Positions 26,133-37,258 of a stretch of 64,000 nt of DNA are shown piece after piece. The notes under the pieces are model-generated. The model was not told where the DNA came from, ran no database searches, and saw nothing but the letters and a program-made list of their open reading frames with translations. The first letter of the stretch is position 1. The number at the start of each line of letters is the position of its first letter. A program made the translations under genes and the position numbers. The DNA is from Azoarcus sp. KH32C (GTDB taxonomy: Bacteria; Pseudomonadota; Gammaproteobacteria; Burkholderiales; Rhodocyclaceae), in contig NC_020516.1 of the NCBI RefSeq assembly GCF_000349945.1, positions 4,092,001-4,156,000 on the forward strand, read 5' to 3'.

Positions 26133-26699
26133 GTGAACACGATCGTTCAAGCGAGTACCGTCACCGACAAGTCGCGCCAGCTCGTCACCGCCGCGACACC
26201 GGAGAACGCGCAATACCTGACCTTCCTGCTTGGCGGCGAGATGTTCGCGGTCGGCATCCTGCACGTGAAGGAGATCATCGAGTTCGGGAACCTCACCGAA
26301 ATCCCGATGATGCCGACCTTCATCCGAGGCGTGATCAATCTGCGCGGGGCGGTGGTACCGGTCATCGACCTTACGGCACGCTTTGCGGGCCAGCCCAGCC
26401 AGCCGGGCAAACGCACCTGCATCGTCATTGTCGAGGTGCAGGACGGCGACCTGAGCCACGACGTCGGCATCATGGTCGACGCCGTGTCGGAGGTCCTGGA
26501 AATCCCGGCCGACGAGATCGAACCGCCCCCATCCTTCGGCGCGCGGATCCGGGCCGATTTCATTCAGGGCATGGGCAAGGTTGCCGGCCGGTTCGTCATC
26601 CTGCTCAACATCGACCGGGTGCTGTCGGTCGATGAAATTGCCACGCTGGCAACTGTTGCGAGTACCGGCGACGGACTCGCGCACCGCCCGGGAAGTTGA
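26133..26699 (+). CDS. cheW: chemotaxis coupling protein CheW
   Basis: 188 residues, a CheW domain at about 28-170 (F-L-L-G-G-E-M-F-A-V-G-I, P-T-F-I-R-G-V-I-N-L-R-G, P-V-I-D-L). It links receptors to CheA in the signalling array. There is an extra N-terminal stretch of about 25 residues and a short C-terminal tail, making it slightly longer than E. coli CheW. It starts 12 bases after the MCP gene and is the only separate cheW in the operon. Confidence 0.95.
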   Translation: MNTIVQASTVTDKSRQLVTAATPENAQYLTFLLGGEMFAVGILHVKEIIEFGNLTEIPMMPTFIRGVINLRGAVVPVIDLTARFAGQPSQPGKRTCIVIVEVQDGDLSHDVGIMVDAVSEVLEIPADEIEPPPSFGARIRADFIQGMGKVAGRFVILLNIDRVLSVDEIATLATVASTGDGLAHRPGS

Positions 26700-26742
26700 G
26701 ATTTCGGCTCCTATATGCACTCGTTCGCCACGGAGCATGATC

Positions 26743-27306
26743 ATGCATGATCCACGCGAACTCGAGCGCATTGCGCACACGATCGGTCCTGGCGCCTGGG
26801 CTGTCGAGTCGGGCTGCCCGATTGCAACGCTGCTGGGCTCTTGCGTAGCCGTATGCCTTTGGGACCCAGCGCTTCACCTCGGCGGCATGAATCATTTCAT
26901 GCTGCCATATCGTGGACGACAGCATACCCGGCCAGACATCGACACCCTGCTTTGCGGCGACTTCGCAATGGAGGCACTCCTCAATGGCATGATCGCATGT
27001 GGAGCACGGCGCACCCGCCTGCAGGCCAAGGCCTTCGGCGGCGGCGCCGTCGTTCCCGGCCTAACACATTCACGTATCGGCCAGCAAAACGTCGAATTCG
27101 CGTGCCAGTGGCTGGGACGTGAACATATTCCGCTTGTGGCATCAGATTTTCTTGGACACTGGTCCCGCAAAGTTATTCTTGATCCCAGCACCGGCGATGC
27201 CTACTGCAAGCGCGGTGAGGAAATCTCAAGCAGACTGATCAGCGCCGAAGAACGCTACGAAAAGGCACTGGCAAAGCCGCGCAAGACCGACATCGAACTT
27301 TTCTGA
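26743..27306 (+). CDS. cheD: chemoreceptor glutamine deamidase CheD
   Basis: 187 residues. CheD deamidates receptor glutamines. The catalytic Cys34 is in L-L-G-S-C-V-A-V and His51 in G-G-M-N-H-F-M-L-P, with the same 17-residue spacing as Thermotoga CheD; F-G-G-G-A at about 106 is also typical. The start at 26743 is preferred over the ATG two codons earlier because CGGAG ends 7 bases before it. The C-terminus is D-I-E-L-F, much like the N-V-E-L-F end of the first MCP. CheC, its usual partner in Gram-positives, is absent. Confidence 0.94.
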   Translation: MHDPRELERIAHTIGPGAWAVESGCPIATLLGSCVAVCLWDPALHLGGMNHFMLPYRGRQHTRPDIDTLLCGDFAMEALLNGMIACGARRTRLQAKAFGGGAVVPGLTHSRIGQQNVEFACQWLGREHIPLVASDFLGHWSRKVILDPSTGDAYCKRGEEISSRLISAEERYEKALAKPRKTDIELF

Positions 27307-27315
27307 ACGGCCCCA

Positions 27316-28122
27316 ATGGACGCCAAGATCACAGACCAGGAGTTTGCACTCTTCCAGCGACTCATCTACAGGCTCGCCGGCATCAATCTCACGGACGCGA
27401 AGAAGGTGCTCCTCGTCGGCCGCCTGAGCAAACGCCTCAACCATTACGGATTCTCCACCTTCTCCGAGTACTACCGCCTGCTGTCGTCGCGGCAGCCCCC
27501 CGAGGAGGTCCAGACCTTTGTCGACCTGCTGACGACGAACGAAACCTACTTCTTCCGCGAACCGCAGCATTTCGACTACCTGCGCAGCCAGATCATCCCG
27601 GCGCGGCGCACCGCGAATACATTCCGCATCTGGAGTGGTGCCTGCTCGAGCGGCGAAGAACCCTACTCGATGGCGATGGTGCTTGCAGATGCCATGCCGG
27701 ACGGCAATTGGGAAGTCTTTGCGTCCGACATCTCCCAGACCGTCCTTGCCCGCGCGCAGGCGGGGCTCTACCCGCTGGAACGTACCAACGGTATTCCCAA
27801 GGAATTCTTGCAGAAGTATTGTCTCAAGGGTGTACGATCCCAGAACGGGAAGCTGCTCGTTGCCCCCGACCTGAGAAAACGCGTACGCTTTGCGCAGGTG
27901 AATCTGACAATGCCAATCGAGGGGATTGGCGACTTCGATGTCATCTTCCTGCGCAACGTAATGATCTATTTCGACACCGAAACCAAGCGCAAGGTCGTCA
28001 ACAACATGATTCCGAACCTGAAGAACGGAGGCTATTTCATCGTCGGGCATTCGGAATCGCTCAATGGCGTGACCGACCGGCTCAGGGCCGTCCGCCCGAC
28101 GGTCTATCAGAATCCCGTCTGA
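27316..28122 (+). CDS. cheR: chemoreceptor methyltransferase CheR
   Basis: 268 residues. An N-terminal helical domain (about 1-80) and a Rossmann-type SAM domain with I-W-S-G-A-C-S-S-G-E-E-P-Y and F-L-R-N-V-M-I-Y-F-D. It methylates receptor glutamates using S-adenosylmethionine. The beta-subdomain loop (C-L-K-G-V-R-S-Q-N-G) has the same length as in Salmonella CheR, which suggests the type that binds a receptor C-terminal pentapeptide; the operon's MCPs indeed carry such tails. Start 9 bases after cheD. Confidence 0.95.
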   Translation: MDAKITDQEFALFQRLIYRLAGINLTDAKKVLLVGRLSKRLNHYGFSTFSEYYRLLSSRQPPEEVQTFVDLLTTNETYFFREPQHFDYLRSQIIPARRTANTFRIWSGACSSGEEPYSMAMVLADAMPDGNWEVFASDISQTVLARAQAGLYPLERTNGIPKEFLQKYCLKGVRSQNGKLLVAPDLRKRVRFAQVNLTMPIEGIGDFDVIFLRNVMIYFDTETKRKVVNNMIPNLKNGGYFIVGHSESLNGVTDRLRAVRPTVYQNPV

Positions 28123-28132
28123 TTCACGCAAC

Positions 28133-29230
28133 ATGAGCCCGTCCGCCCGCCCGCCTGCTGCGATTCAGGTCATGGTCATTGACCAGTCCGCCGTCGTGCG
28201 TCAGGGACTTGCCGAAATGATCGCGCGCGCGGGCGATGTGGAGTTGATCGCCACCGCATCGTCGCCCCAGTTCGCGATGGACAAACTACGACGGCGCTGG
28301 CCCGACGTCATCATCCTCGACATCGATACGCCACGCGCCGACGGCCTGGGTTTCCTGCGCAGGCTCATGTCGGAGCGTCCAACGCCAATCATCGTTTATT
28401 CGTCCCTGGTCGAACATGACCATCCGGCCGCCATGCAAGCGCTGGACGCAGGCGCGCTTTCCATCATGGCCAAACCGCGATCCGGTCTGAAGGATTTCAT
28501 CATCAAGGCGGCCGATGACATCATTGCCGAAATTCGTGCTGCTGCCCGCGCCAATCCGCGCCTGTTGAAGCCCGCCCTTGCATCCCTCGAGCCGAAGTTC
28601 AGCGCTGACGCCGTCATCCCCGCGCAGACGGCTGCCGTGCCATCACGAACCACCGACAAGATCATTGCGCTCGGCACTTCGACCGGCGGCACGCAAGCAC
28701 TGGAAGCGGTGCTGACACGCTTACCTGCCAACATCGCCGGCATCGTCATCGTCCAACACATGCCGGAGCGATTCACCGCGATGTTTGCTGAACGCCTGGA
28801 CGAGCTTTGCATGGTCAGCGTCCGTGAAGCGCGCCACAACGACCGCGTCGTGCCTGGACAGGCCCTGATCGCACCCGGCGGGCGTCACATGATGCTCAAG
28901 CGCTGCGGAACCCAATACCATGTGGACATCCTCGACGGCCCGCCCGTGAATCGCCACAAACCGTCGGTCGATGTGTTGTTCCGGTCGGTCGCCCAGTCTG
29001 CCGGCCCCAATGCGCTCGGAGTCATCATGACGGGCATGGGCGACGACGGCGCCCGGGGTCTGTCGGAGATGCGACGCGCCGGCGCTGCAACCATCGCGCA
29101 GGACGAAGCCTCGTCGGTGGTATTCGGCATGCCGAAGGAGGCGATTCGTCTCGGGGCCGCCGAATCCGTGCTGCCCCTTGACTGCATTCCCTCCGCCTTG
29201 GTCGGTTTCAGTAGCGACGGCACGCACTGA
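28133..29230 (+). CDS. cheB: chemoreceptor methylesterase/deamidase CheB
   Basis: 365 residues: receiver domain (about 12-130) and methylesterase domain (about 173-360) with the catalytic Ser of L-G-T-S-T-G-G, the His of V-I-V-Q-H-M-P and the Asp of M-T-G-M-G-D-D-G. It removes methyl groups from receptors for adaptation. In the receiver the phospho-acceptor is Asp63 (I-L-D-I-D-T-P-R) and a Ser and Lys are present, but the usual acidic pair reads Asp17-Gln18 (V-I-D-Q-S). The missing second acid may weaken Mg2+ binding and phosphorylation. Starts 10 bases after cheR. Confidence 0.95.
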   Translation: MSPSARPPAAIQVMVIDQSAVVRQGLAEMIARAGDVELIATASSPQFAMDKLRRRWPDVIILDIDTPRADGLGFLRRLMSERPTPIIVYSSLVEHDHPAAMQALDAGALSIMAKPRSGLKDFIIKAADDIIAEIRAAARANPRLLKPALASLEPKFSADAVIPAQTAAVPSRTTDKIIALGTSTGGTQALEAVLTRLPANIAGIVIVQHMPERFTAMFAERLDELCMVSVREARHNDRVVPGQALIAPGGRHMMLKRCGTQYHVDILDGPPVNRHKPSVDVLFRSVAQSAGPNALGVIMTGMGDDGARGLSEMRRAGAATIAQDEASSVVFGMPKEAIRLGAAESVLPLDCIPSALVGFSSDGTH

Positions 29231-29239
29231 AGACGCAAC

Positions 29240-30901
29240 ATGGATATCAACGACGACCACCTTCCGCTCACCGCCGGGCAACAGTCCAGGGCGGATGGCG
29301 ATGACCGCTCCGCATTGTGCCCATCGGACGCAATGCCCCCGACAGGCACGAACGAGGCATACGAGGCCGGGCAAGCGAATTTTCTGGTAAGCCGGATGAG
29401 GAGAATGCCGACACGCATCCGAAGCTTTCGTCAAGCCAGGCAATCCGCACGCTCATCATGGCTGCTTACCGGCATCATCCTCATCGAGCTGATCATCGCC
29501 ATCGTCGTCGGAGGGATACTGATCGACGAATGCGCCCAGGTCGAAGAGCGCGCGGTGCAGGCGACCCGTAACGATGCCCTGGCTCTCGAAAGAGAGCTTG
29601 CTGCGATCGTTCGCTCCTGCGACATTATGCTGGGCACCGTGATCGACGAATATCACCGCCAACTCGCGAGCGGCGGGGTCGACGCGGTGCGCCTCAACCA
29701 GTTCATCGCCGTACAGGCGGCCCGTCTTCCCGAAGCCGAAGGCGTGAGAGTGACCGACTCTGCGGGTACGATCCGATACGGCAGCGACGTTCCGGCTGGC
29801 GCACGCATCAATCTCTCGGACCGTACGCAGTTCCGCAGCCTGGCGGCGCAGGAGCAGGACGGCCTCGTCATTTCGCGTCCCCAGCGTACGCGCATCGACC
29901 AGCGATGGCAGGTGATGCTGGCGCGCGGGGCGAAGAATCCCGATGGAAGCTTCGCCGGCATGGCCTTCGTTTCGGTCCCCGTCGAGAATCTGACCCAGAC
30001 CCTCGCGCAGATCGCCGTCCCGGAGGGCGGAGCTATCACATTGCGCGGCGCGGACCTCGGCATCATCGCCCGCTACCCCGATCCGGACAACGGAGACGAC
30101 GTCGTTGGCCAATCGATGGTGGCGAAACCCTTCACCAACCTGCTCAAGACCGGCGCCGATGCCGGAACCTTCCGCGCGTCCACACCGCTCGATCGTATCG
30201 AAAGGCTGACCTCGTTCAGGAAAGTCGCCGGCTATCCCCTCTACCTGACGGTCGGCCGGGCGGAAGAGGAGTATCTGCGGAGTTGGAGGACGTGGGCCAC
30301 CGTCACCGCGGGGGCGATTGCGCTGTTCGCCGCGATGACGACGGGTCTTGCCCTCGTCGCACATCGCACCCGCCGACGCCTCGCGCACGCCAGTCAAGAA
30401 ATCCGGCGCCTGGCCCACACCGATTTCGTCAGCGAATTGATGAACCGGCGTGCGCTCCTGGAAACCGCCGAACTCGAACTGGCGCGCGCGCGGCGATACG
30501 GAAAGCCACTGTCGCTGCTCGTCTTGGACATCGACCACTTCAAGTCCATCAACGACACGCTTGGGCACTATGCAGGGGACAAGGCGCTGCACCAGTTCGC
30601 CGCCCGGGTCCGCCACGCCCTGCGGGAAGTCGACCTGCTCGGCCGCTGGAGCGGGGGCGAATTCGTCGCTGTACTGCCTGAAACCGACGTGACCCACGCT
30701 CGCGAGGTGGCCGAACGTGTCCGGCACACGGTGGCCGCCACCGAACTCGCACTCGATGGCACGCCACCGCTGAAGCTGACCGTCTCGATCGGGATCGCGA
30801 CCCTCGCAGCCCCCGACGAGGCCTTCGAGACGATCATCGCGCGCGCCGACACAGCATTGCGGGAAGCCAAGAACGCTGGCCGCAACCGCGTCTGCGGCTG
30901 A
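29240..30901 (+). CDS. membrane sensor with degenerate GGDEF domain (SGGEF), intact I-site
   Basis: 553 residues. A hydrophilic N-terminal tail (1-72), helix 1 (about 73-94), a periplasmic sensor of about 255 residues with a Cache-like pattern, helix 2 (about 352-373) and a GGDEF domain (about 395-553). The substrate segment D-I-D-H-F-K-S-I-N-D-T-L-G-H is normal, but the signature is S471-G-G-E-F, with Ser for the first Gly and Gly for the Asp/Glu that binds metal. The inhibitory site R462-E-V-D465 stands exactly five residues before it. It may bind cyclic di-GMP rather than make it. It starts 9 bases after cheB, the last gene of the operon. The start could also lie at codons 53 or 56. Confidence 0.85.
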   Translation: MDINDDHLPLTAGQQSRADGDDRSALCPSDAMPPTGTNEAYEAGQANFLVSRMRRMPTRIRSFRQARQSARSSWLLTGIILIELIIAIVVGGILIDECAQVEERAVQATRNDALALERELAAIVRSCDIMLGTVIDEYHRQLASGGVDAVRLNQFIAVQAARLPEAEGVRVTDSAGTIRYGSDVPAGARINLSDRTQFRSLAAQEQDGLVISRPQRTRIDQRWQVMLARGAKNPDGSFAGMAFVSVPVENLTQTLAQIAVPEGGAITLRGADLGIIARYPDPDNGDDVVGQSMVAKPFTNLLKTGADAGTFRASTPLDRIERLTSFRKVAGYPLYLTVGRAEEEYLRSWRTWATVTAGAIALFAAMTTGLALVAHRTRRRLAHASQEIRRLAHTDFVSELMNRRALLETAELELARARRYGKPLSLLVLDIDHFKSINDTLGHYAGDKALHQFAARVRHALREVDLLGRWSGGEFVAVLPETDVTHAREVAERVRHTVAATELALDGTPPLKLTVSIGIATLAAPDEAFETIIARADTALREAKNAGRNRVCG

Positions 30902-30946
30902 CCGCGCCAAGCAAAGGCGAGCTTGCCCGGCGCTGCCAGTGAAGCA

Positions 30947-32185
30947 TCAACTCCGGTAGTCGGCGTTGATCTTCACGTAGTCGTACGAGAAATCGCAGGT
31001 CCAGATCGTCGCGCGCTCCTGCCCGCGGCCCAGATCGACGCGAACGGTGATTTCTGCGGCCTTCATGACCCGCGCGCCGGCTTCCTCGCGATAACTCGCG
31101 GCGCGCCCGCCGTTTTCGGCCACGAGCACCTCCTCGTCGGCAGTTCCCAGCCACACACGCAAGCGGCCCACGTCGAGGTCGTCGATGCCTGCATAGCCGA
31201 TCGCGGCCAGGATGCGTCCGAGGTTCGGATCCGACGCGAAGAAGGCGGTCTTGACCAGCGGCGAATGCCCAATCGCGTACCCGACCTTGCGGCACTCCTC
31301 CCGCGACGCGCCCCCTTCGATCGCGATGGTCATGAATTTGGTCGCGCCTTCGCCATCCCGCACGATCGCCTGCGCAAGCCGGATCGACACGTCGACGACG
31401 GCCTCGCGCAAGGCGCGATACTCGGCACTGATCGGATCCACGATCTCGGCATTGCCGGCCCGGCCCGTGGCGATCACGATGAAAGAATCGTTGGTCGACG
31501 TGTCGCCGTCCACGGTGATGCTGTTGAACGAAAGATCGGCCGCTTCGCGTGTCACGGCATCCAGCAGGACTTGCGAGACCGCGGCGTCGCAGGCCACGAA
31601 GCCGAGCATCGTCGCCATGTTCGGCTTGATCATGCCCGCGCCCTTGCTGATTCCGGTCAGCGTGACGGTCTTGCCGCCGATCTCGACGGTGCGCGACACG
31701 GCCTTCGCAACCGTATCGGTCGTCATGATGCCGTGCGCCGCCTCGAACCAACCGTCCTCGCGGAGATTCGCCTTCGCACCGGGCAGACCCGCAATGATGC
31801 GTTCCACAGGCAGCGGCTCGAGAATGACCCCGGTCGAGAATGGCAGGACCTGGTTCGAGCGAATGCCCATCGCGCCGGCAACCGCTTCGCAGGTCGCATT
31901 GGCTTTCGCGAGCCCCTCTTCCCCGGTGCCGGCATTCGCGACGCCGGTGTTGATCACCAGCGCGCGGATGTCGCCGGCCGGCAGATGCTTCTTGCACACC
32001 TGCACCGGCGCGGCGCAAAAACGGTTCTGAGTGAACACGCCCGACACGCGGCTCCCCTCCGCCACTTCGATCAGCGTCAGGTCGCGCCGATTGAGTTTTC
32101 GGATAGCCGCTTCGGTGACACCGAGACGCACGCCGGGAACGGCCTTGAGCTCGGAGGGCTGCGGCGTGGAGAGGTTAACGGGCAT
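30947..32185 (-). CDS. argJ: bifunctional ornithine acetyltransferase / N-acetylglutamate synthase
   Basis: 412 residues. ArgJ moves the acetyl group from N-acetylornithine to glutamate, giving ornithine and N-acetylglutamate in arginine synthesis; bifunctional forms can also use acetyl-CoA. The precursor cuts itself before the nucleophile Thr192 in K-P-N-M-A-T-M-L, so two chains (about 1-191 and 192-412) form the enzyme. The tail D-F-S-Y-D-Y-V-K-I-N-A-D-Y-R-S is typical. It lies 99 bases after the HDOD gene on the same strand and may be read from the secA-side transcript. Confidence 0.97.
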   Translation of the reverse strand: MPVNLSTPQPSELKAVPGVRLGVTEAAIRKLNRRDLTLIEVAEGSRVSGVFTQNRFCAAPVQVCKKHLPAGDIRALVINTGVANAGTGEEGLAKANATCEAVAGAMGIRSNQVLPFSTGVILEPLPVERIIAGLPGAKANLREDGWFEAAHGIMTTDTVAKAVSRTVEIGGKTVTLTGISKGAGMIKPNMATMLGFVACDAAVSQVLLDAVTREAADLSFNSITVDGDTSTNDSFIVIATGRAGNAEIVDPISAEYRALREAVVDVSIRLAQAIVRDGEGATKFMTIAIEGGASREECRKVGYAIGHSPLVKTAFFASDPNLGRILAAIGYAGIDDLDVGRLRVWLGTADEEVLVAENGGRAASYREEAGARVMKAAEITVRVDLGRGQERATIWTCDFSYDYVKINADYRS

Positions 32186-32284
32186 GGCATTTCTCCATCA
32201 GGGGTTAAAGGGCGACATTCGCCGCTCAGTGTGAGGTGATTGTTCCAGAACGCAAATCGGGGCTGGGTGGTCCGAAGCGCGCGC

Positions 32285-33829
32285 CTACTGCCCCGGACGC
32301 TTCGTGGCGACTGCGGCGACCGCCAGCGACACCTGCTGGACGAAGAGCTGCATCGCCTCGAAGGCTTCGTCGTCGATCGCAGACGCGGGATTCAGCCGAT
32401 CGGCGTAGAACAGGCCGATCGCGCGCCCCTGCACCACGATCGGAGCAACGCACGCGAGCGTGGTGTTCGTGACGAGCTGCAACCGATCCAGTTTCATCCC
32501 GGGCGGATTATTGCCGGGAGCGAAGCGCATCGGGCGCGGACTGCGAAAGAACTCGTTCACCAGGTCGCCCGGAGTTGCGTCGAGGGAAAAGATGAAACGC
32601 TGCTTCAGGCCCTCCGCCCCCTTGCCCAATGCCACCTTCCCGATCAGCTGCTGGCGATTCTGCGACAGCAGCGCGAACAGGACCCGGTCGAAGCCGACGC
32701 CGCGGTAGATCCCTTCGAGGACGAGTTGCAGGATTTCGTTGAGGCCAGCCCGCGCCGCGATACGCCCGGAAATTTCGCGCAGAATCTTGAGCTGGAGCTG
32801 CGGGTCGGGTTCAAGCAGGCTCTGCGCCGGGTCTTCCGCTTCCTCCTCCTCGAGCGGAATGCCTTCGGGGGATGCCTGCGGAATCTGTCGGCCAGCCTCA
32901 GGAGCGCCGAAATAAGCGGCAATGCGCTTGGCCTCGGCGCTGTTGGCTGCGAGTTCCTCGCGCATCGTTTCCGGCGTGGTCCCGACGAAGGTTGCGAGCT
33001 CGCCGATCAGGCGCCGCGTGCCGGGCGAATCCCAGCCGCCTTCCGCCTCGGTCGCCAGGCGCTCGCCATACAAGATGGCCTGCTCTGTCGGCCCGATCCG
33101 ACTCTTCCCTTCGAGGACCGACTGGAGCAAAGGCCCGAGCTTCCACTCCTTCACGAGGCTTTGCGACAACTGGCGCAAACGAAAGCCCAGCACATTCAGC
33201 TGCGCCTCTTCCGCCGTATGGGCGCCTGCCCGCATCGCCGCATCGAGACGCTGCGCCGCCTTGCCGCCGAAGCACCAGAAGGCCATCTCGCCGACACGCG
33301 ACAACAGCGCCGCAATGAACACTTCCTCGCTGCGTGGGTCGCGCCGCATCGCAGCCAGCGAGCGCGCCTGAACTGCCGAGTGAAAGCCGCGCGCCATCTC
33401 GTTCAGCAGCCGATCGCGCATGCCGCCGGCGAGCAGCGCGTCGATGACCCGGATCGCAACCGCGATCTCGGCTACGGCGTTGAACCCGAGCACTACGATT
33501 GCGCGGCTGATCGTGCTGACCGGTTGGTGGGTCGGGTTGTACAGCGGGCTGTTCGCAAGCTTCAGGACGCGCGCGGTCATTGCGACGTCCTGCAGGATCG
33601 CCTGTGCGAGGCGGCCGGTGGTCGATTTTTCGTCGTCAGTGACCGAATGGATGAGTTCGATGGTCACCCCGAGAGCAGGCATCTCCTGGTCCCGGATATG
33701 AGCCACCCACTCGCCCAGCGCGCGCGGCTCGCGTGCCGGGCCCGGGGTCTCCGGGACCCCGAGCTCGAGTTCGGGAAAGAGGGCGGGCGACGCCGGGCGA
33801 CGCCCCTGCGGCTCAGACGGACCAGCCAT
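32285..33829 (-). CDS. HDOD-GAF domain signalling protein
   Basis: 514 residues. An HDOD domain at about 45-245 (M-P-A-L-G-V-T-I, I-L-Q-D-V-A-M-T-A-R-V-L-K-L-A-N-S, I-S-R-A-I-V-V-L-G), a linker rich in Glu and Pro (about 315-345), and a GAF domain (about 350-505; G-R-A-I-G-L-F-Y-A-D-R). HDOD proteins lack the metal site of true HD phosphohydrolases and act as signalling scaffolds, for example in chemotaxis, cyclic-di-GMP networks or stress control. Both domains look complete. It lies between secA and argJ without an obvious functional link. Its role is unknown. Confidence 0.85.
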   Translation of the reverse strand: MAGPSEPQGRRPASPALFPELELGVPETPGPAREPRALGEWVAHIRDQEMPALGVTIELIHSVTDDEKSTTGRLAQAILQDVAMTARVLKLANSPLYNPTHQPVSTISRAIVVLGFNAVAEIAVAIRVIDALLAGGMRDRLLNEMARGFHSAVQARSLAAMRRDPRSEEVFIAALLSRVGEMAFWCFGGKAAQRLDAAMRAGAHTAEEAQLNVLGFRLRQLSQSLVKEWKLGPLLQSVLEGKSRIGPTEQAILYGERLATEAEGGWDSPGTRRLIGELATFVGTTPETMREELAANSAEAKRIAAYFGAPEAGRQIPQASPEGIPLEEEEAEDPAQSLLEPDPQLQLKILREISGRIAARAGLNEILQLVLEGIYRGVGFDRVLFALLSQNRQQLIGKVALGKGAEGLKQRFIFSLDATPGDLVNEFFRSPRPMRFAPGNNPPGMKLDRLQLVTNTTLACVAPIVVQGRAIGLFYADRLNPASAIDDEAFEAMQLFVQQVSLAVAAVATKRPGQ

Positions 33830-33916
33830 GATGCGGACGTACCCGTCCCGGCTCGCCCGCGACTGGCTGCCGCAGGCTCACCCATTCATTGCCGATACCT
33901 GCCCGTCCCATCCCCA

Positions 33917-36640
<2,724 letters not shown>

Positions 36641-36674
36641 GAGAAATTTTTGGGTTCGATTCGGCAAAGCGGGA

Positions 36675-36683
36675 AGTTTAGCA
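36675..36683 (-). promoter_or_regulatory. secA: candidate extended -10 promoter for secA
   Basis: On the minus strand TGC is followed by TAAACT, 34 bases before the secA ATG. No -35 hexamer at the normal distance. Confidence 0.45.
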
Positions 36684-36759
36684 TGCCGAGGGCAAGCCCC
36701 TGAGTGCCGTGCAGGCAAGGGAGAATTGCAGGCTCACCGTAACTGCGGAGATGGCGCGC

Positions 36760-36788
36760 TTGCTCTGCCTGCCGCCACCCCCTACCAT
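36760..36788 (+). promoter_or_regulatory. dciA: candidate promoter for dciA
   Basis: TTGCTC (36760-36765) and TACCAT (36783-36788) are 17 bases apart, ending 26 bases before the ATG at 36815. Confidence 0.4.
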
Positions 36789-36814
36789 CGCTTACCGACC
36801 CCCGATTTGTCCCC

Positions 36815-37258
36815 ATGACCCAGCTCATCAACCGCTACCTCGGCAGTGGCGACTCACTCGCGCGATTGCAGGACCACGCCGCACGCCTGATGCGCCTTCA
36901 GAACGTGCTCGCACAGCACCTGCCGCCGGCGCTCGCGGCGGCTTGCTCGGTCGCGAACCTCAAGAGTGGCACGCTGGTGCTGCTCGCCGACGGAGGGGCC
37001 GTGGCGGCCCGCCTCAAGCAGATGGCCCCGACGCTGACCGCGCAATTCGCCGCCACCGGCGTACCCGTAACGGCCATCCAGGTGAAAGTGAAGGTCAATG
37101 AGGCGCCCGAGCCCGCACGGCGGGTCACCTCCCGCAGCTTGTCGGAGAGCGGAGCGCGCAGCCTGACGGATTTTTCGGCATCCTTGCCCGCCGATTCGCC
37201 GCTACGCGAGGCGCTGGAACGGCTCGTGTCACGCAGCCGCCGCGACGAAAAGGCCTAG
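36815..37258 (+). CDS. dciA: DciA-like protein (DUF721), replicative helicase loader
   Basis: 147 residues with a DUF721 domain at about 5-95 (L-I-N-R-Y-L, L-K-S-G-T-L-V-L-L-A-D-G-G-A-V-A-A-R-L, Q-M-A-P-T-L) and a low-complexity Ser/Arg tail. DUF721 proteins (DciA) load or stabilise the DnaB helicase at the origin in bacteria that lack DnaC. Most DciA genes lie next to secA and lpxC, exactly as here. Its stop codon overlaps that of the convergent small membrane protein gene within a CTAG. Confidence 0.85.
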   Translation: MTQLINRYLGSGDSLARLQDHAARLMRLQNVLAQHLPPALAAACSVANLKSGTLVLLADGGAVAARLKQMAPTLTAQFAATGVPVTAIQVKVKVNEAPEPARRVTSRSLSESGARSLTDFSASLPADSPLREALERLVSRSRRDEKA

